Below are positions 6,845 to 13,767 of a DNA stretch of 13,767 bases, one piece after another. The notes under the pieces were generated by a model. That model was not told where the DNA came from and did no database searches. It saw only the letters and a list, made by a program, of their open reading frames with translations. Made by a program: the position numbers and the translations under genes. The first letter of the stretch is position 1. Every line of letters starts with the position of its first letter. Source of the stretch: Actinomycetes bacterium (GTDB taxonomy: Bacteria; Actinomycetota; Actinomycetes; Actinomycetales; Actinomycetaceae); contig JAFAAX010000158.1 of the NCBI GenBank assembly GCA_023426345.1, forward strand, positions 1 to 13,767. The letters are read 5' to 3'.

Positions 6845-8070
6845 TCTTCCGCCGCCCCCGTCCGGTTGACCCGGAGGGTGAGCACGGTGAGGAACGACAG
6901 GATGTAGAGAATCGCCAGGAAGCCCATCGCGACCGTCAGGGTGTAGTGGTCGAGGAAGAACCCGATCGCCACCGACGAGAACCCGCCCACGGCGCGGCCG
7001 ATGTTGAAGATGATGTTGTTGGCCGTCGCGCGGATGCGCATCGGATAGAGGTTGCCCACGATGGCGCCGTAGCCGGCGTTCATGCCGTTGGCGAAGAAGC
7101 CGACGATCGCCCCGCCGATGAGGATGGTCGCCGTCGAGTGCGCGAAGGGGTAGATGAACACGGCGATGGCGGAGGCGACCAGGAAGGAGCCGTACGCCCA
7201 CTTCGGCCCGACGCGGTCCATCAGCTGCCCGAAGAGCAGCATACCCAGGATCATGCCACCGATGGTGGCCGTCATCCAGACCGAGGAGCCGGAGACCGCC
7301 AGGCCGGCCTGCTTCTGGATGATGGACGGAAGCCAGTTCATCAGACCGAAGTACCCGGCCACCTGGACGGTGGCCATGAGCATCAGACGGAGCGTCGTCG
7401 AGGCGCGGCCGTTGGTGAACAGCTCGCCGATGCTGATCTTGTCCGCAGGGGTGTCGCCGACGGCGTGGCGGGCGGACTTCCACTTCTCCGACTCCGGGAG
7501 CGCGAACCACACCCACACCGCCAAGACGATCGGAACGCCGCCGAAGATGAACAGGCCCCGCCATCCGAAGTTCGGAACGAGCACGGCCGCGGCGAGTGCC
7601 GCGACGATGGCGCCGATCTGCCCGGAGATGGTCACCCACGATGTCACACGGCCGCGGCGCTCCTTCGAGAAGGCGTCGGCGACCAGGCTCATCACGACTC
7701 CGTACTCGCCGCCGCCGCCGACGCCGACCAGGAAACGGAACACGTAGACGAGGGCGATGTTGCCGGCGAAACCGGTGGCCAGCGTGGCCAGGGAGAAGAT
7801 CGCGACCGTGACGGCGAGGGTCTTGACTCGACCGAATCTGTCGGCGATCGGTCCGAAGATCAGACCGCCGACCAGCATGCCGATGTTGGTGACGGTGGAG
7901 ATCATCCCGCCTGCGGTCTTCGAGATCCCGAAGTCCGCGATCATCGTCACCAGGACGAAGCTGAGGAGCATGGTGCTCATGCTTTGCAGGCCCAGGCCGA
8001 ACGTCGCCGCGCCCACGGCCTTTCGCTGGTAAGGAGACATCTTCTGAGCCTCCGTCGTGACCTCTGACAT
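6841..8070 (-). CDS. MFS transporter, metabolite:H+ symporter type, probable nucleoside or base permease
   Basis: The product is 409 residues from the ATG at 8070, with about 12 membrane segments. Motif A GPIADRFGR follows helix 2. RFLVGVGGGGEYGVVMSLVADAF with KERRGR matches helix 4 and loop of the sugar/aromatic-acid H+ symporter branch. A central cytoplasmic loop carries LPESEKWKSARH, and a second motif-A-like element is FGQLMDRVGPK. AAAGGA-like purines lie about 12 bases before ATG 8070; the alternative ATG at 8091 has no ribosome-binding site and would add seven residues. The gene sits between the phosphoribosyltransferase-like gene and the nucleoside phosphorylase, overlapping the latter by four bases. 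Import of the nucleoside cleaved by that enzyme is the simplest role. The family itself also carries aromatic acids and sugars, so the substrate is inferred from context only. Confidence 0.85.
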   Translation of the reverse strand: MSEVTTEAQKMSPYQRKAVGAATFGLGLQSMSTMLLSFVLVTMIADFGISKTAGGMISTVTNIGMLVGGLIFGPIADRFGRVKTLAVTVAIFSLATLATGFAGNIALVYVFRFLVGVGGGGEYGVVMSLVADAFSKERRGRVTSWVTISGQIGAIVAALAAAVLVPNFGWRGLFIFGGVPIVLAVWVWFALPESEKWKSARHAVGDTPADKISIGELFTNGRASTTLRLMLMATVQVAGYFGLMNWLPSIIQKQAGLAVSGSSVWMTATIGGMILGMLLFGQLMDRVGPKWAYGSFLVASAIAVFIYPFAHSTATILIGGAIVGFFANGMNAGYGAIVGNLYPMRIRATANNIIFNIGRAVGGFSSVAIGFFLDHYTLTVAMGFLAILYILSFLTVLTLRVNRTGAAEE

Positions 8071-8119
8071 GGTCGTGTCATTTCCTTTCATTGTGTGAGC
8101 CGTAGAAGACCGGGGACCG

Positions 8120-8566
8120 TCAGCGCAGCGCCGTGACGACGGGAACGGACGACTCCCGGTGGGGGCCGGCGTCCTCGATGACTCCGAACGCGACCAACTC
8201 CGCGCGGGCGTGGCGGGCGATCGCGCTGATGGCCGCGACGTTGACGGTGCCGTCCGCTGCGGCGGCGATGGCGGCGACCCGGTCTCCGGGCGTCAGCGTT
8301 CCCAGCGCGGACGCCACACCGGCGTCGTCGAACGCGTAGATGCCGGGGACCCCCAGCCGGATCGCGACGAGGCAGGCCAGGGCCTCGTCCTGGAAGTTCC
8401 ACGTCGCGACGGCCGTCGGCGCGTACGGCCCGAGTCCGTCGGCGAGCAGGCCGGCCAGCCGATCCGTCTCGGCGGGGTCGTGGAGGGCGTGCCGGCGTGC
8501 GTCGGCGGGGGCGTGGTGTCGGAGGGCGCGCTCGCCCATCGGCGTGTCAAGTGAGTGATCGTTCAT
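8120..8566 (-). CDS. Small phosphoribosyltransferase-like protein with a degenerate PRPP loop
   Basis: The product is 148 residues. The ATG at 8566 is preceded at good spacing by AAGGGGA. A leader of about 45 residues is followed by TAVATWNFQDEALACLVAIR (51-70), LGVPGIYAFDD (71-81) and LTPGDRVAAIAAAADGT (91-107). This order and spacing resemble the core of orotate/adenine-type phosphoribosyltransferases: a conserved strand, a 'VAxxLGVP' helix, then 'L.PGxRVLLVDDVxTTG'. The two acidic residues of the PRPP loop are replaced by Ala, and TTG reads as DGT, so catalysis is doubtful. It may bind a nucleotide or base as a sensor or partner. It is the first gene of the operon with the MFS gene and the nucleoside phosphorylase, under the IclR intergenic region. 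The fold assignment is by eye and moderately secure. Confidence 0.6.
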   Translation of the reverse strand: MNDHSLDTPMGERALRHHAPADARRHALHDPAETDRLAGLLADGLGPYAPTAVATWNFQDEALACLVAIRLGVPGIYAFDDAGVASALGTLTPGDRVAAIAAAADGTVNVAAISAIARHARAELVAFGVIEDAGPHRESSVPVVTALR

Positions 8567-8618
8567 GTGAGTTCCCCTTGGTTCGCCAACCTCTTCGGTG
8601 TCGGTCGCGGACGCGAAA

Positions 8619-8643
8619 TTCCATCTGGTGGAAACGGCTTCCG
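8619..8643. promoter_or_regulatory. IclR-type operator, three alternating half-sites
   Basis: TTCCATCTGGTGGAA (8619-8633) has perfect 5-bp inverted arms. TGGAAACGGCTTCCG (8629-8643) shares the middle arm and resembles the known E. coli IclR box TGGAAATNATTTCCA, with symmetric TGGAA/TTCC arms. The site lies in the 150-base gap between the divergent operons and next to the IclR gene, so it could control both. Recognition is by symmetry and similarity to a known box. Confidence 0.55.
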
Positions 8644-8718
8644 TATGGCAGTATTGAAGCACAGGCGTGGAGGCAAGTAAAGGCATCGATGAAGCGGTCG
8701 ATGCAGCGAGGAGGCACG

Positions 8719-9531
8719 ATGGCGATGCAACTGGTCGAACGCACGGTCGAGACGCTGAGGACCTTGGGGTCCGCGATCGACGGCCTCACGCTGGCCGAGG
8801 TCGCGGAGCAGGTGGGGATGCCCGCGTCGAGCATGCACCGTCTTCTTGCCACCTTGGTCGGACAGGGCATGGTTCTGCGTCACCCCGACAAGCGCTACAC
8901 CTTGGGACCGGAGGCGCTCGTTCTCGCGCGAGGCGCGCGGTCCGTCGAGAAGTACGCCAACGAGGGCGTCCGAGACCTCGCCTCCCGACTCGACCAGACG
9001 GCGTTCCTCTCGCGATGGACCGGTCGCCGGGTCATCTGCACGTCCATGTGCGCGGGCGGACGGGCGCTGAGGCTGTTCGTCGAGGAGGGCCAGGAGCTCC
9101 CGATCCACGCGGCCGCTTCTGCGCGCATCATCGCGGCGTATGCGCCGCGCGAGGCTGTTCATACGATCCTGGAGTCGTCGGCGCTTGAGGCTTTCACGTC
9201 CCATACGCCGACGAGTCCCGAACGCGTGATGGAGATTCTCGAGCTCGACCGCGCGCGCGGCTATGACGTCTCCTACGACGAGCTCGATCACGGGGTGCTC
9301 GCCGTGAGCGTCCCTGTGTGGCAGGGCGTTTCCACAGTGACGGCGAGCGTGACGATCGCCGGTCCCGTGGCGGAGTCCGAGATGGAGACGACGGCGGCCA
9401 CCTGGACGGTTGCGGCTCTACGGTTGGCGCGGGAATTGTCCGTCCGGGAGACGGGCCCGGTCGATGCCCCCGGTGACAGCGGCACAGAGGGTCGGGGCAC
9501 TGCCGTGTCCGCACGAGAGGAGAAGAGATGA
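8719..9531 (+). CDS. IclR-family transcriptional regulator
   Basis: The product is 270 residues. The N-terminal winged helix reads LVERTVETLRTLG, LTLAEVAEQVGMPASSMHRL (recognition helix) and HPDKRYTLGPEAL, the classic IclR arrangement. The C-terminal effector domain shows FLSRWTGRRVICTSMCAGG, LPIHAAASARIIAAY, RGYDVSYDELDHGVLAVSVP and TASVTIAGP, all matching the IclR sensor fold. AGGAGG lies four bases before the ATG at 8719; the ATG at 8725 with 10-base spacing is an equally possible start. Longer frames upstream would run through the operator. The gene is the first of the ABC operon and its stop overlaps the ATPase start (ATGA). It probably senses the transported compound or a product and controls both divergent operons from 8619-8643. 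Confidence 0.93.
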   Translation: MAMQLVERTVETLRTLGSAIDGLTLAEVAEQVGMPASSMHRLLATLVGQGMVLRHPDKRYTLGPEALVLARGARSVEKYANEGVRDLASRLDQTAFLSRWTGRRVICTSMCAGGRALRLFVEEGQELPIHAAASARIIAAYAPREAVHTILESSALEAFTSHTPTSPERVMEILELDRARGYDVSYDELDHGVLAVSVPVWQGVSTVTASVTIAGPVAESEMETTAATWTVAALRLARELSVRETGPVDAPGDSGTEGRGTAVSAREEKR

Positions 9532-10292
9532 CAGGCGGCGATGAGGCTCTGGTCCGCATCAGGAACCTGAGCAAGACCTATGCCAGGAAAGGGGGCGACG
9601 GAGTCCAGGCGCTCACGGACATCGACTTCGACATCCGGTCCGGGGAGATCCTCTCGTTGATCGGCCCGTCGGGGTGCGGGAAGTCGTCCCTGCTCCGGAT
9701 CCTCGCCGGGCTGGACACCGGCTACGACGGCGACGTGACGTGGACGGAACAGCCCGAGCAGGGGCGTGATATCGGCTTCGTGTTCCAAGACGCCTCGCTC
9801 CTCCCGTGGCGGACCGTCCTGCGGAACGTGTGCCTCGGTCTGGAGGGGAAGGGCATCTCGAAGAGCGATCGCGAGAGCCGGGGCCGCGAGCTGCTGGAGC
9901 TGGTTGGGCTCCAGGACTTCGCGGCCGCGTATCCCCGGGAGCTCTCCGGGGGGATGCGCCAGCGGGTGGCGATCGTCCGGGCCCTGGCCTATGACCCCAA
10001 GGTGCTCCTCATGGACGAGCCTTTCGGCGCGCTCGACGCGATCACCCGCGACACGCTCCAGGATGATCTGCTGAGGATCTGGGAGGCGACGCGGAAGACG
10101 ATCATCATCGTCACGCACTCCGTGGAGGAGGCGGCCTACCTGTCCGATCGCGTGGTCGTTCTGACGGCGCGGCCCGGGACCGTCGCCTCGATCGAGACGG
10201 TGCCCCTCGACCGCGAACGGACCCCGCAGACGCGTGAGCGGCCCGAGTTCGCCGCGTTCGCGGGCGAGCTGCGAAGCGGGCTCTCGTCATGA
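9528..10292 (+). CDS. ABC importer ATPase, SsuB/TauB/NrtD/ThiZ type
   Basis: The product is 254 residues with every ABC ATPase element: Walker A GPSGCGKS (46-53), Q-loop Gln86 in GFVFQDASLLPW, signature LSGGM (138-142) followed by RQRVAI, Walker B VLLMDEP with D162/E163, D-loop GALD, and switch His196 in VTHSVEEA. The FQ-x5-LPW-x-TVxxNV pattern is typical of the nitrate/sulfonate/taurine/thiamine-precursor class. GAGAGGAGAAGAG just before the ATG supplies the ribosome-binding site. It overlaps the IclR stop and the permease start by four bases each. It is the only ATPase in the operon and must power both permeases. Confidence 0.95.
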   Translation: MTGGDEALVRIRNLSKTYARKGGDGVQALTDIDFDIRSGEILSLIGPSGCGKSSLLRILAGLDTGYDGDVTWTEQPEQGRDIGFVFQDASLLPWRTVLRNVCLGLEGKGISKSDRESRGRELLELVGLQDFAAAYPRELSGGMRQRVAIVRALAYDPKVLLMDEPFGALDAITRDTLQDDLLRIWEATRKTIIIVTHSVEEAAYLSDRVVVLTARPGTVASIETVPLDRERTPQTRERPEFAAFAGELRSGLSS

Positions 10293-11077
10293 GCGCGGCG
10301 ACTGCGGGTCCGGCGGGCCGACCCCTGGCGGGCCGGCTCTCCCGCCACGGTGCCGCCGCCCTGTGCTACGTCGTGGTCTTCGTCGCGGCGTGGGAGGCGT
10401 ACGTCCGTCTCGCCGACGTCCCCGCGTTCCTTCTCCCGCGTCCGGAGAGCGTCTGGCACGCCACGGTGCAGGCGGAGGCGTCCGGACTGCTGTGGCCCAA
10501 CTTCTTCTACACGCTGCGCAACATCGTCCTCGGCTTCGCCGCAGGTGTCCTCATCGGATGCGTCCTCGGCTATGCGCTGTGGTCCTCCCGCACCTTCCGG
10601 GAACTGTGCGCCCCCTACATCACCCTTCTCCAAGCGGCGCCCAAGATCGCGCTCGCCCCGTTGCTCGTCCTGTGGTTCGGGTTGGGGGCGGCGTCCCAAC
10701 TGGCGCTCATCCTTCTCCTCAGCTTCTTCCCGATCATGGTGTCGATGCAGTTGGGCCTGAACTCGGTGACGTCCGACCAGGTGGACCTCGGACGGGTGCT
10801 GGGAATGCCGCGTCGACGGTTCTTCTGGACCATCCAGCTCCCCTCGTGCCTGCCCAGCCTGTTCTCCGGAGCGAAGATCTCGATCATCGACGCGATGACC
10901 GGCGCATTCCTGGCTGAGTACATCACGGCGCGGCAGGGGCTGGGCTACCTGATGGTCCTGGGCAACAGCACGTTCGACAGCGCCCTGCTGATCTCCGCCG
11001 TTCTGCTCACGGTGATGACGGGCCTCCTCGGCTTCGGGATCGTCACGGTGGCCGAACGGGCGCTGGTCAAGCGGTGA
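10289..11077 (+). CDS. ABC importer permease A, SsuC/TauC type
   Basis: The product is 262 residues with about six membrane segments. LLPRPESVWHATVQ near the N-terminus is the usual 'LPxPxxV' start of SsuC/TauC permeases. The coupling (EAA) loop is GRVLGMPRRRFFWTIQLPSC, followed by LPSLFSGAKISIIDAMTGAF and a GLGYLM segment. QAAPKIALAPLLVLWFGLG is another family hallmark. It overlaps the ATPase stop by four bases and ends 43 bases before the binding-protein gene. It is clearly different in sequence from permease B at 12142. Confidence 0.93.
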   Translation: MSAATAGPAGRPLAGRLSRHGAAALCYVVVFVAAWEAYVRLADVPAFLLPRPESVWHATVQAEASGLLWPNFFYTLRNIVLGFAAGVLIGCVLGYALWSSRTFRELCAPYITLLQAAPKIALAPLLVLWFGLGAASQLALILLLSFFPIMVSMQLGLNSVTSDQVDLGRVLGMPRRRFFWTIQLPSCLPSLFSGAKISIIDAMTGAFLAEYITARQGLGYLMVLGNSTFDSALLISAVLLTVMTGLLGFGIVTVAERALVKR

Positions 11078-11120
11078 GGGCCGTGGTGGAGCAGTCGCAG
11101 ACCGGCGAAAGGACGGAACG

Positions 11121-12152
11121 ATGAGAGGCAGTAGTGCGGTCGTCATCCGGGGATTGGCTGCGGCGGGTGCCGTCGCCGCCCTCCTGGGAGGGTGCAGCGT
11201 CGCGTCCTTGCAGAATCGAGGCGCGGACACGGCGGGCCTCACCGATGTGACGATCCAGATCGACGGAACCGCTGTCCCCTACTATGCGCCGCTGTATGCG
11301 GCGGTCGACCAGGGCTTCTTCGCCGAACAGGGGCTGAATGTCACGTTCTCCTATGCGGAGGGGGCCACGGCGCTGCAGAACGTCGCGGCGGGGAACGTCG
11401 AGTTCGGCTTCCCGAATGGCGATTCGGTCGTCACAGCGCGAGGCAAGGGCGTGGACATCGAGGTTGTCCATACGACCTACCAGCAGGGCATCGGCGCGGT
11501 GCTGTTCAACGCCGAGACCTCGGGGATCTCGAGCCCGGCGGATCTGGCCGGGAAGACGGTGGCCGTCACCGACCTCGGCAGCCCGAACTACATCCAATTG
11601 CAGGCGATGCTCAAGGCGGTCGGGCTGACGACCCAGGACATCAACCTGGTGACCGTCGGATCCGGATCGATCGTCTCCGCGCTCCAGAACGGCGACGTCG
11701 ACGCGATCGCCTTCTCCCGGCTGAGGTACTACGCCCTGCAGAGCGCCGGATTCCCCGTGGGACAGATCCTCTCCGACGAGTACCTGCCGTCCTTCGGCAA
11801 CGTCCTCGTCGCCAGCCCGCACTACGTCGAGGAGCATCGCGATGTCGTCCGCCGATTCGTCGCGGCATTCAACGAGGGCATCCAATACTCGATCGGACAC
11901 CCGGACCAGTCCGTCGCCGACGCCATCCGGAACCACGCCTCGTCGTTCTCCGGACAGGAGGCCAGCGTGACGGAAGTGGTGAAGAGCCTCTTCATCCCCT
12001 CGCTGTGGCAGTCGCCGGAGACCGACCAGCACGGCCTGGGATACGGAGACCTCGAGCGGTGGCAGTCGGCCATCGACGACCAGGCGGCGAACGGTCTGAT
12101 CCCCGAGTCCTACCCTGCGGCAGATCTGGTGGTGGAACCTGATGAATTCTGA
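11121..12152 (+). CDS. ABC importer substrate-binding lipoprotein, NMT1/THI5/SsuA-like
   Basis: The product is 343 residues. A signal peptide (MRGSSAVVIRGLAAAGAVAA) ends in the lipobox LGGC with Cys25, so the protein is lipid-anchored outside the membrane. The mature part has the NMT1/THI5 fold markers YYAPLYAAVDQGFFAEQGLN, ALQNVAAGNVEFGF, SPADLAGKTVAVTDLGSPNY and NGDVDAIAFSRL. Known relatives bind pyrimidine thiamine precursors, riboflavin, taurine or sulfonates. GAAAGGA eight bases before the ATG is a good ribosome-binding site. The gene sits between the two permease genes and overlaps permease B by 11 bases. The divergent nucleoside phosphorylase operon hints at a base or pyrimidine-like ligand, but the sequence alone does not show which. 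Confidence 0.92.
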   Translation: MRGSSAVVIRGLAAAGAVAALLGGCSVASLQNRGADTAGLTDVTIQIDGTAVPYYAPLYAAVDQGFFAEQGLNVTFSYAEGATALQNVAAGNVEFGFPNGDSVVTARGKGVDIEVVHTTYQQGIGAVLFNAETSGISSPADLAGKTVAVTDLGSPNYIQLQAMLKAVGLTTQDINLVTVGSGSIVSALQNGDVDAIAFSRLRYYALQSAGFPVGQILSDEYLPSFGNVLVASPHYVEEHRDVVRRFVAAFNEGIQYSIGHPDQSVADAIRNHASSFSGQEASVTEVVKSLFIPSLWQSPETDQHGLGYGDLERWQSAIDDQAANGLIPESYPAADLVVEPDEF

Positions 12153-12909
12153 CTCCCGCACGGCGGACGGCGTCCGCCGACTCGTCCTGGGGACCGCTTC
12201 GCTCCTCCTCGGCATCCTGGCGTGGTGGGCGATCAGCCGGCGTGTCCCCGACTACGTCCTCCCCGGACCGTCGCAGGTCGTGGGCTTCTTCTGGGCCCAG
12301 TGGACGACCGGCGGGCTTCCGCTCAACATCGCCGAGACTCTCGGGGAGATCCTCCAAGGCAGCCTCATCGGCCTGGCGGTCGGCATGGTGCTGGCGTTCC
12401 TCCTCCACCGGTTCTCGCTGGTGCGTCGGATCCTCATGCCGCTGGTCGTCATCGTCCAGGTGACGCCGAAGATCTCGATCGCTCCGTTGGTCGTCCTGTG
12501 GATCGGGCTGGGAGTGGGATCGAAGATCTTCCTCGTGGCCCTGGTGGTGTTCTACCCGATCCTCGTCAACGTCATGGGCAAGCTCGACGCCCTGCCTGCG
12601 TCCTTTGACGAGCTCTGCGTGGTGACGGGAATCGGCGGCCTCAAACGCGTGTGGGCGATCGAGCTGCCCTACGTTCTCCCCGACCTGTGCGCTGGATTGC
12701 GACTGGGGCTCGTCCAGGCGGTGACCGCGACGGTCATCGGCGACTTCATCGGCGCGGAGAGGGGCCTCGGATACCTGGCGAAGCTCGGACAGACGAACTC
12801 CAACATCCAGATGGTGCTGATGGCGCTCATTCTGCTGTCGCTGATCGGATGGGCGCTGTACGCGATCGTGGGATTCGTCGAGCGGAGGCTGACCGCCCGT
12901 TTCGCCTAG
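12142..12909 (+). CDS. ABC importer permease B, SsuC/TauC type
   Basis: The product is 255 residues with about six membrane segments. YVLPGPSQVVGFFW matches the family's N-terminal 'LPxPxxV' element, and QVTPKISIAPLVVLWIGLG is the family hallmark. The coupling loop reads CVVTGIGGLKRVWAIELPYV, and GLGYLAKLGQ follows. It begins inside the last codons of the binding-protein gene (11-base overlap), so it is translationally coupled. With permease A it probably forms a heterodimeric channel, whereas SsuC/TauC-type importers usually use one permease gene. No clear terminator follows: the 78-base gap to the next gene contains only short inverted repeats. Confidence 0.93.
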   Translation: MNSDSRTADGVRRLVLGTASLLLGILAWWAISRRVPDYVLPGPSQVVGFFWAQWTTGGLPLNIAETLGEILQGSLIGLAVGMVLAFLLHRFSLVRRILMPLVVIVQVTPKISIAPLVVLWIGLGVGSKIFLVALVVFYPILVNVMGKLDALPASFDELCVVTGIGGLKRVWAIELPYVLPDLCAGLRLGLVQAVTATVIGDFIGAERGLGYLAKLGQTNSNIQMVLMALILLSLIGWALYAIVGFVERRLTARFA

Positions 12910-12975
12910 AGGATCCGGTTCCGGAGGCGTCAGCGGCCGTGGAGCCCGGAAGCGCCAGGCATCGACGCCCGATGC

Positions 12976-12981
12976 GACACT
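12976..12981 (+). promoter_or_regulatory. Possible -10 box for a leaderless ADP-ribosylglycohydrolase transcript
   Basis: GACACT lies six bases before the ATG at 12988, with no clear Shine-Dalgarno sequence. It matches ANNNT but not the first T of TANNNT, so this is weak on its own and supported mainly by similar layouts before other genes here. Confidence 0.3.
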
Positions 12982-12987
12982 GGGGCC

Positions 12988-13767
12988 ATGACCATGACCC
13001 TCTCACCGGAGATCGAGGACCGCGCCGCGGGCGTCCTGCTCGGCCAGGCCATCGGCGATGCGCTGGGCGTCCCCTACGAGTTCGCCGCGCCCGTCGCACC
13101 CGGGCGGGCCCGCATGGTCGGCGGCGGCCTGGGCCCCTACGCGCCCGGCGAGTGGTCCGACGACACGCAGATGGCGGTGTGCGTCGCGCGCGTCTCGGCG
13201 CGCGGCGCGGACCTCACCCGCGCTGAGGGACTGGACGAGGTGGCCGCCGCGTTCCTCGAGTGGGCGCGGCGCGGCGCCACCGACATCGGCGCCCTCACCG
13301 CCGCCGTCCTCCGCGGATCGCCTTCAGGCGACGAGGGCGTCCCCGGCTTGTCGGAACGGTTGACCGAGCGTGCGGTCGAACTCTCGCGCGGTGGCAACGC
13401 CGGCAACGGCGGCCTGATGCGCACCGCGATCGTCGGGGTGAGCGCCCTGGACTCGGCGGATCGGACGGCGCTGGCGGCGCGGGCGGTGTGCGCCCTCACC
13501 CATGCCGAGCCCCGCTGCGTGGACGCCTCCGTGCTGTGGTCGCTGGCCGTGCGCCACGCGGTCCTGACGGGGGAGCTCGACCTGGCGGTCGGACTGCCCT
13601 GGGTGGAGGCGGGCGAGCCCCGCGGCTTCTGGGAGCGGACCCTTGAGGCGGCGTTGGCGGGGGACCCGTCGCGGTTCACGCCCAACGGCTACACGGTGAC
13701 CGCTCTCCAGGCGGCGGCCTCGGCGATCTGGTCGACCCGGCCGCGCGCGAGGGCATCGGTGGAGGGA
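12988..13767 (+). CDS. ADP-ribosylglycohydrolase (DraG/ARH family), cut by the right edge
   Basis: The frame is open for 260 codons to the window edge. GVLLGQAIGDALGVPYEF (15-32) is the N-terminal helix and first signature of the family. WSDDTQM (56-62) carries the D58/D59/T60 metal-binding triad, and GNAGNGGLMRTA (around 136-147) is the conserved glycine-rich block. The second metal motif (D-x-D-T), near the C-terminus in this family, lies beyond the window. Family members remove ADP-ribose from modified amino acids, nucleic acids or small molecules using two Mg2+ ions. No ADP-ribosyltransferase is visible nearby. The gene follows the ABC operon on the same strand after 78 bases but seems to have its own start signal. 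Confidence 0.9.
   Translation, partial: MTMTLSPEIEDRAAGVLLGQAIGDALGVPYEFAAPVAPGRARMVGGGLGPYAPGEWSDDTQMAVCVARVSARGADLTRAEGLDEVAAAFLEWARRGATDIGALTAAVLRGSPSGDEGVPGLSERLTERAVELSRGGNAGNGGLMRTAIVGVSALDSADRTALAARAVCALTHAEPRCVDASVLWSLAVRHAVLTGELDLAVGLPWVEAGEPRGFWERTLEAALAGDPSRFTPNGYTVTALQAAASAIWSTRPRARASVEG

Noticed and set aside
6845..7639. N-terminal extension of the nucleoside phosphorylase frame up to 7639
   Set aside because: It runs through the MFS gene in another frame. The ATG at 6844 gives a family-length protein and an ATGA overlap.
6946..8067. A 373-residue plus-strand frame antisense to the MFS gene
   Set aside because: Asp/His/Arg/Gly-rich shadow with no membrane segments or motifs, opposite a well-supported transporter.
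8567..8718. Possible TPP or FMN riboswitch before the NMT1-type importer operon
   Set aside because: I looked for the conserved CUGAGA / ACC-GAUC elements of the TPP aptamer and the FMN conserved core and saw neither; the gap is short and filled by the IclR-like half-sites. This mildly argues against thiamine or riboflavin as substrate.
12903..12956. Short inverted repeats after permease B as a terminator
   Set aside because: Stems of four to five pairs (CGCCT/AGGCG, GGCG/CGCC) or a two-base loop (TCCGG-TT-CCGGA); none is convincing.

Overview
The window is very GC-rich, with long spurious open frames on both strands, ATGA start/stop overlaps, xANNNT -10-like boxes placed just before start codons, and actinobacterial gene families. 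It is most likely chromosomal DNA of an actinobacterium; a member of the Actinomycetaceae would fit, but that is a guess. I see no tRNA, rRNA, CRISPR array, insertion sequence or integrase. No gene-free stretch exceeds about 200 bases.

Left part (1-3069): a LacI-family regulator (minus) is followed, with an 8-base overlap, by the start of a hydrolase-like gene that runs off the left edge. Divergently, a GPH-type sugar-porter MFS gene (plus) is read from the same intergenic region, which holds two overlapping short palindromes. This looks like a small sugar-uptake locus controlled by its own repressor, but no glycosidase is in view to name the sugar.

Middle (3136-6006): three single genes on the plus strand. 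The first is an AAA-type ATPase with a C-terminal winged helix, preceded by twin inverted 16-bp operator-like sites. The second is an SGNH/GDSL hydrolase whose frame is broken once while its catalytic blocks remain intact. The third is an ArfB/YaeJ-type ribosome-rescue hydrolase. All three seem to start leaderless, and hairpins follow each of them. A 19-bp-stem hairpin at 5964-6006 separates arfB from the convergent operon to its right.

Right part (6110-12909): a divergent locus around an IclR-family regulator. The minus operon encodes a small phosphoribosyltransferase-like protein, an MFS transporter and a nucleoside phosphorylase. The plus operon encodes IclR and a complete NMT1/THI5/SsuA-type ABC importer: ATPase, permease A, lipoprotein binding protein and permease B, tightly coupled by overlaps. 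The shared intergenic region carries IclR-box-like inverted half-sites. My inference is that this locus takes up a nucleoside, nucleobase or pyrimidine-like compound, cleaves it by phosphorolysis and senses or salvages the product. This is the most interesting system in the window. The right edge (12988 onward) holds the first 260 codons of a DraG-type ADP-ribosylglycohydrolase.
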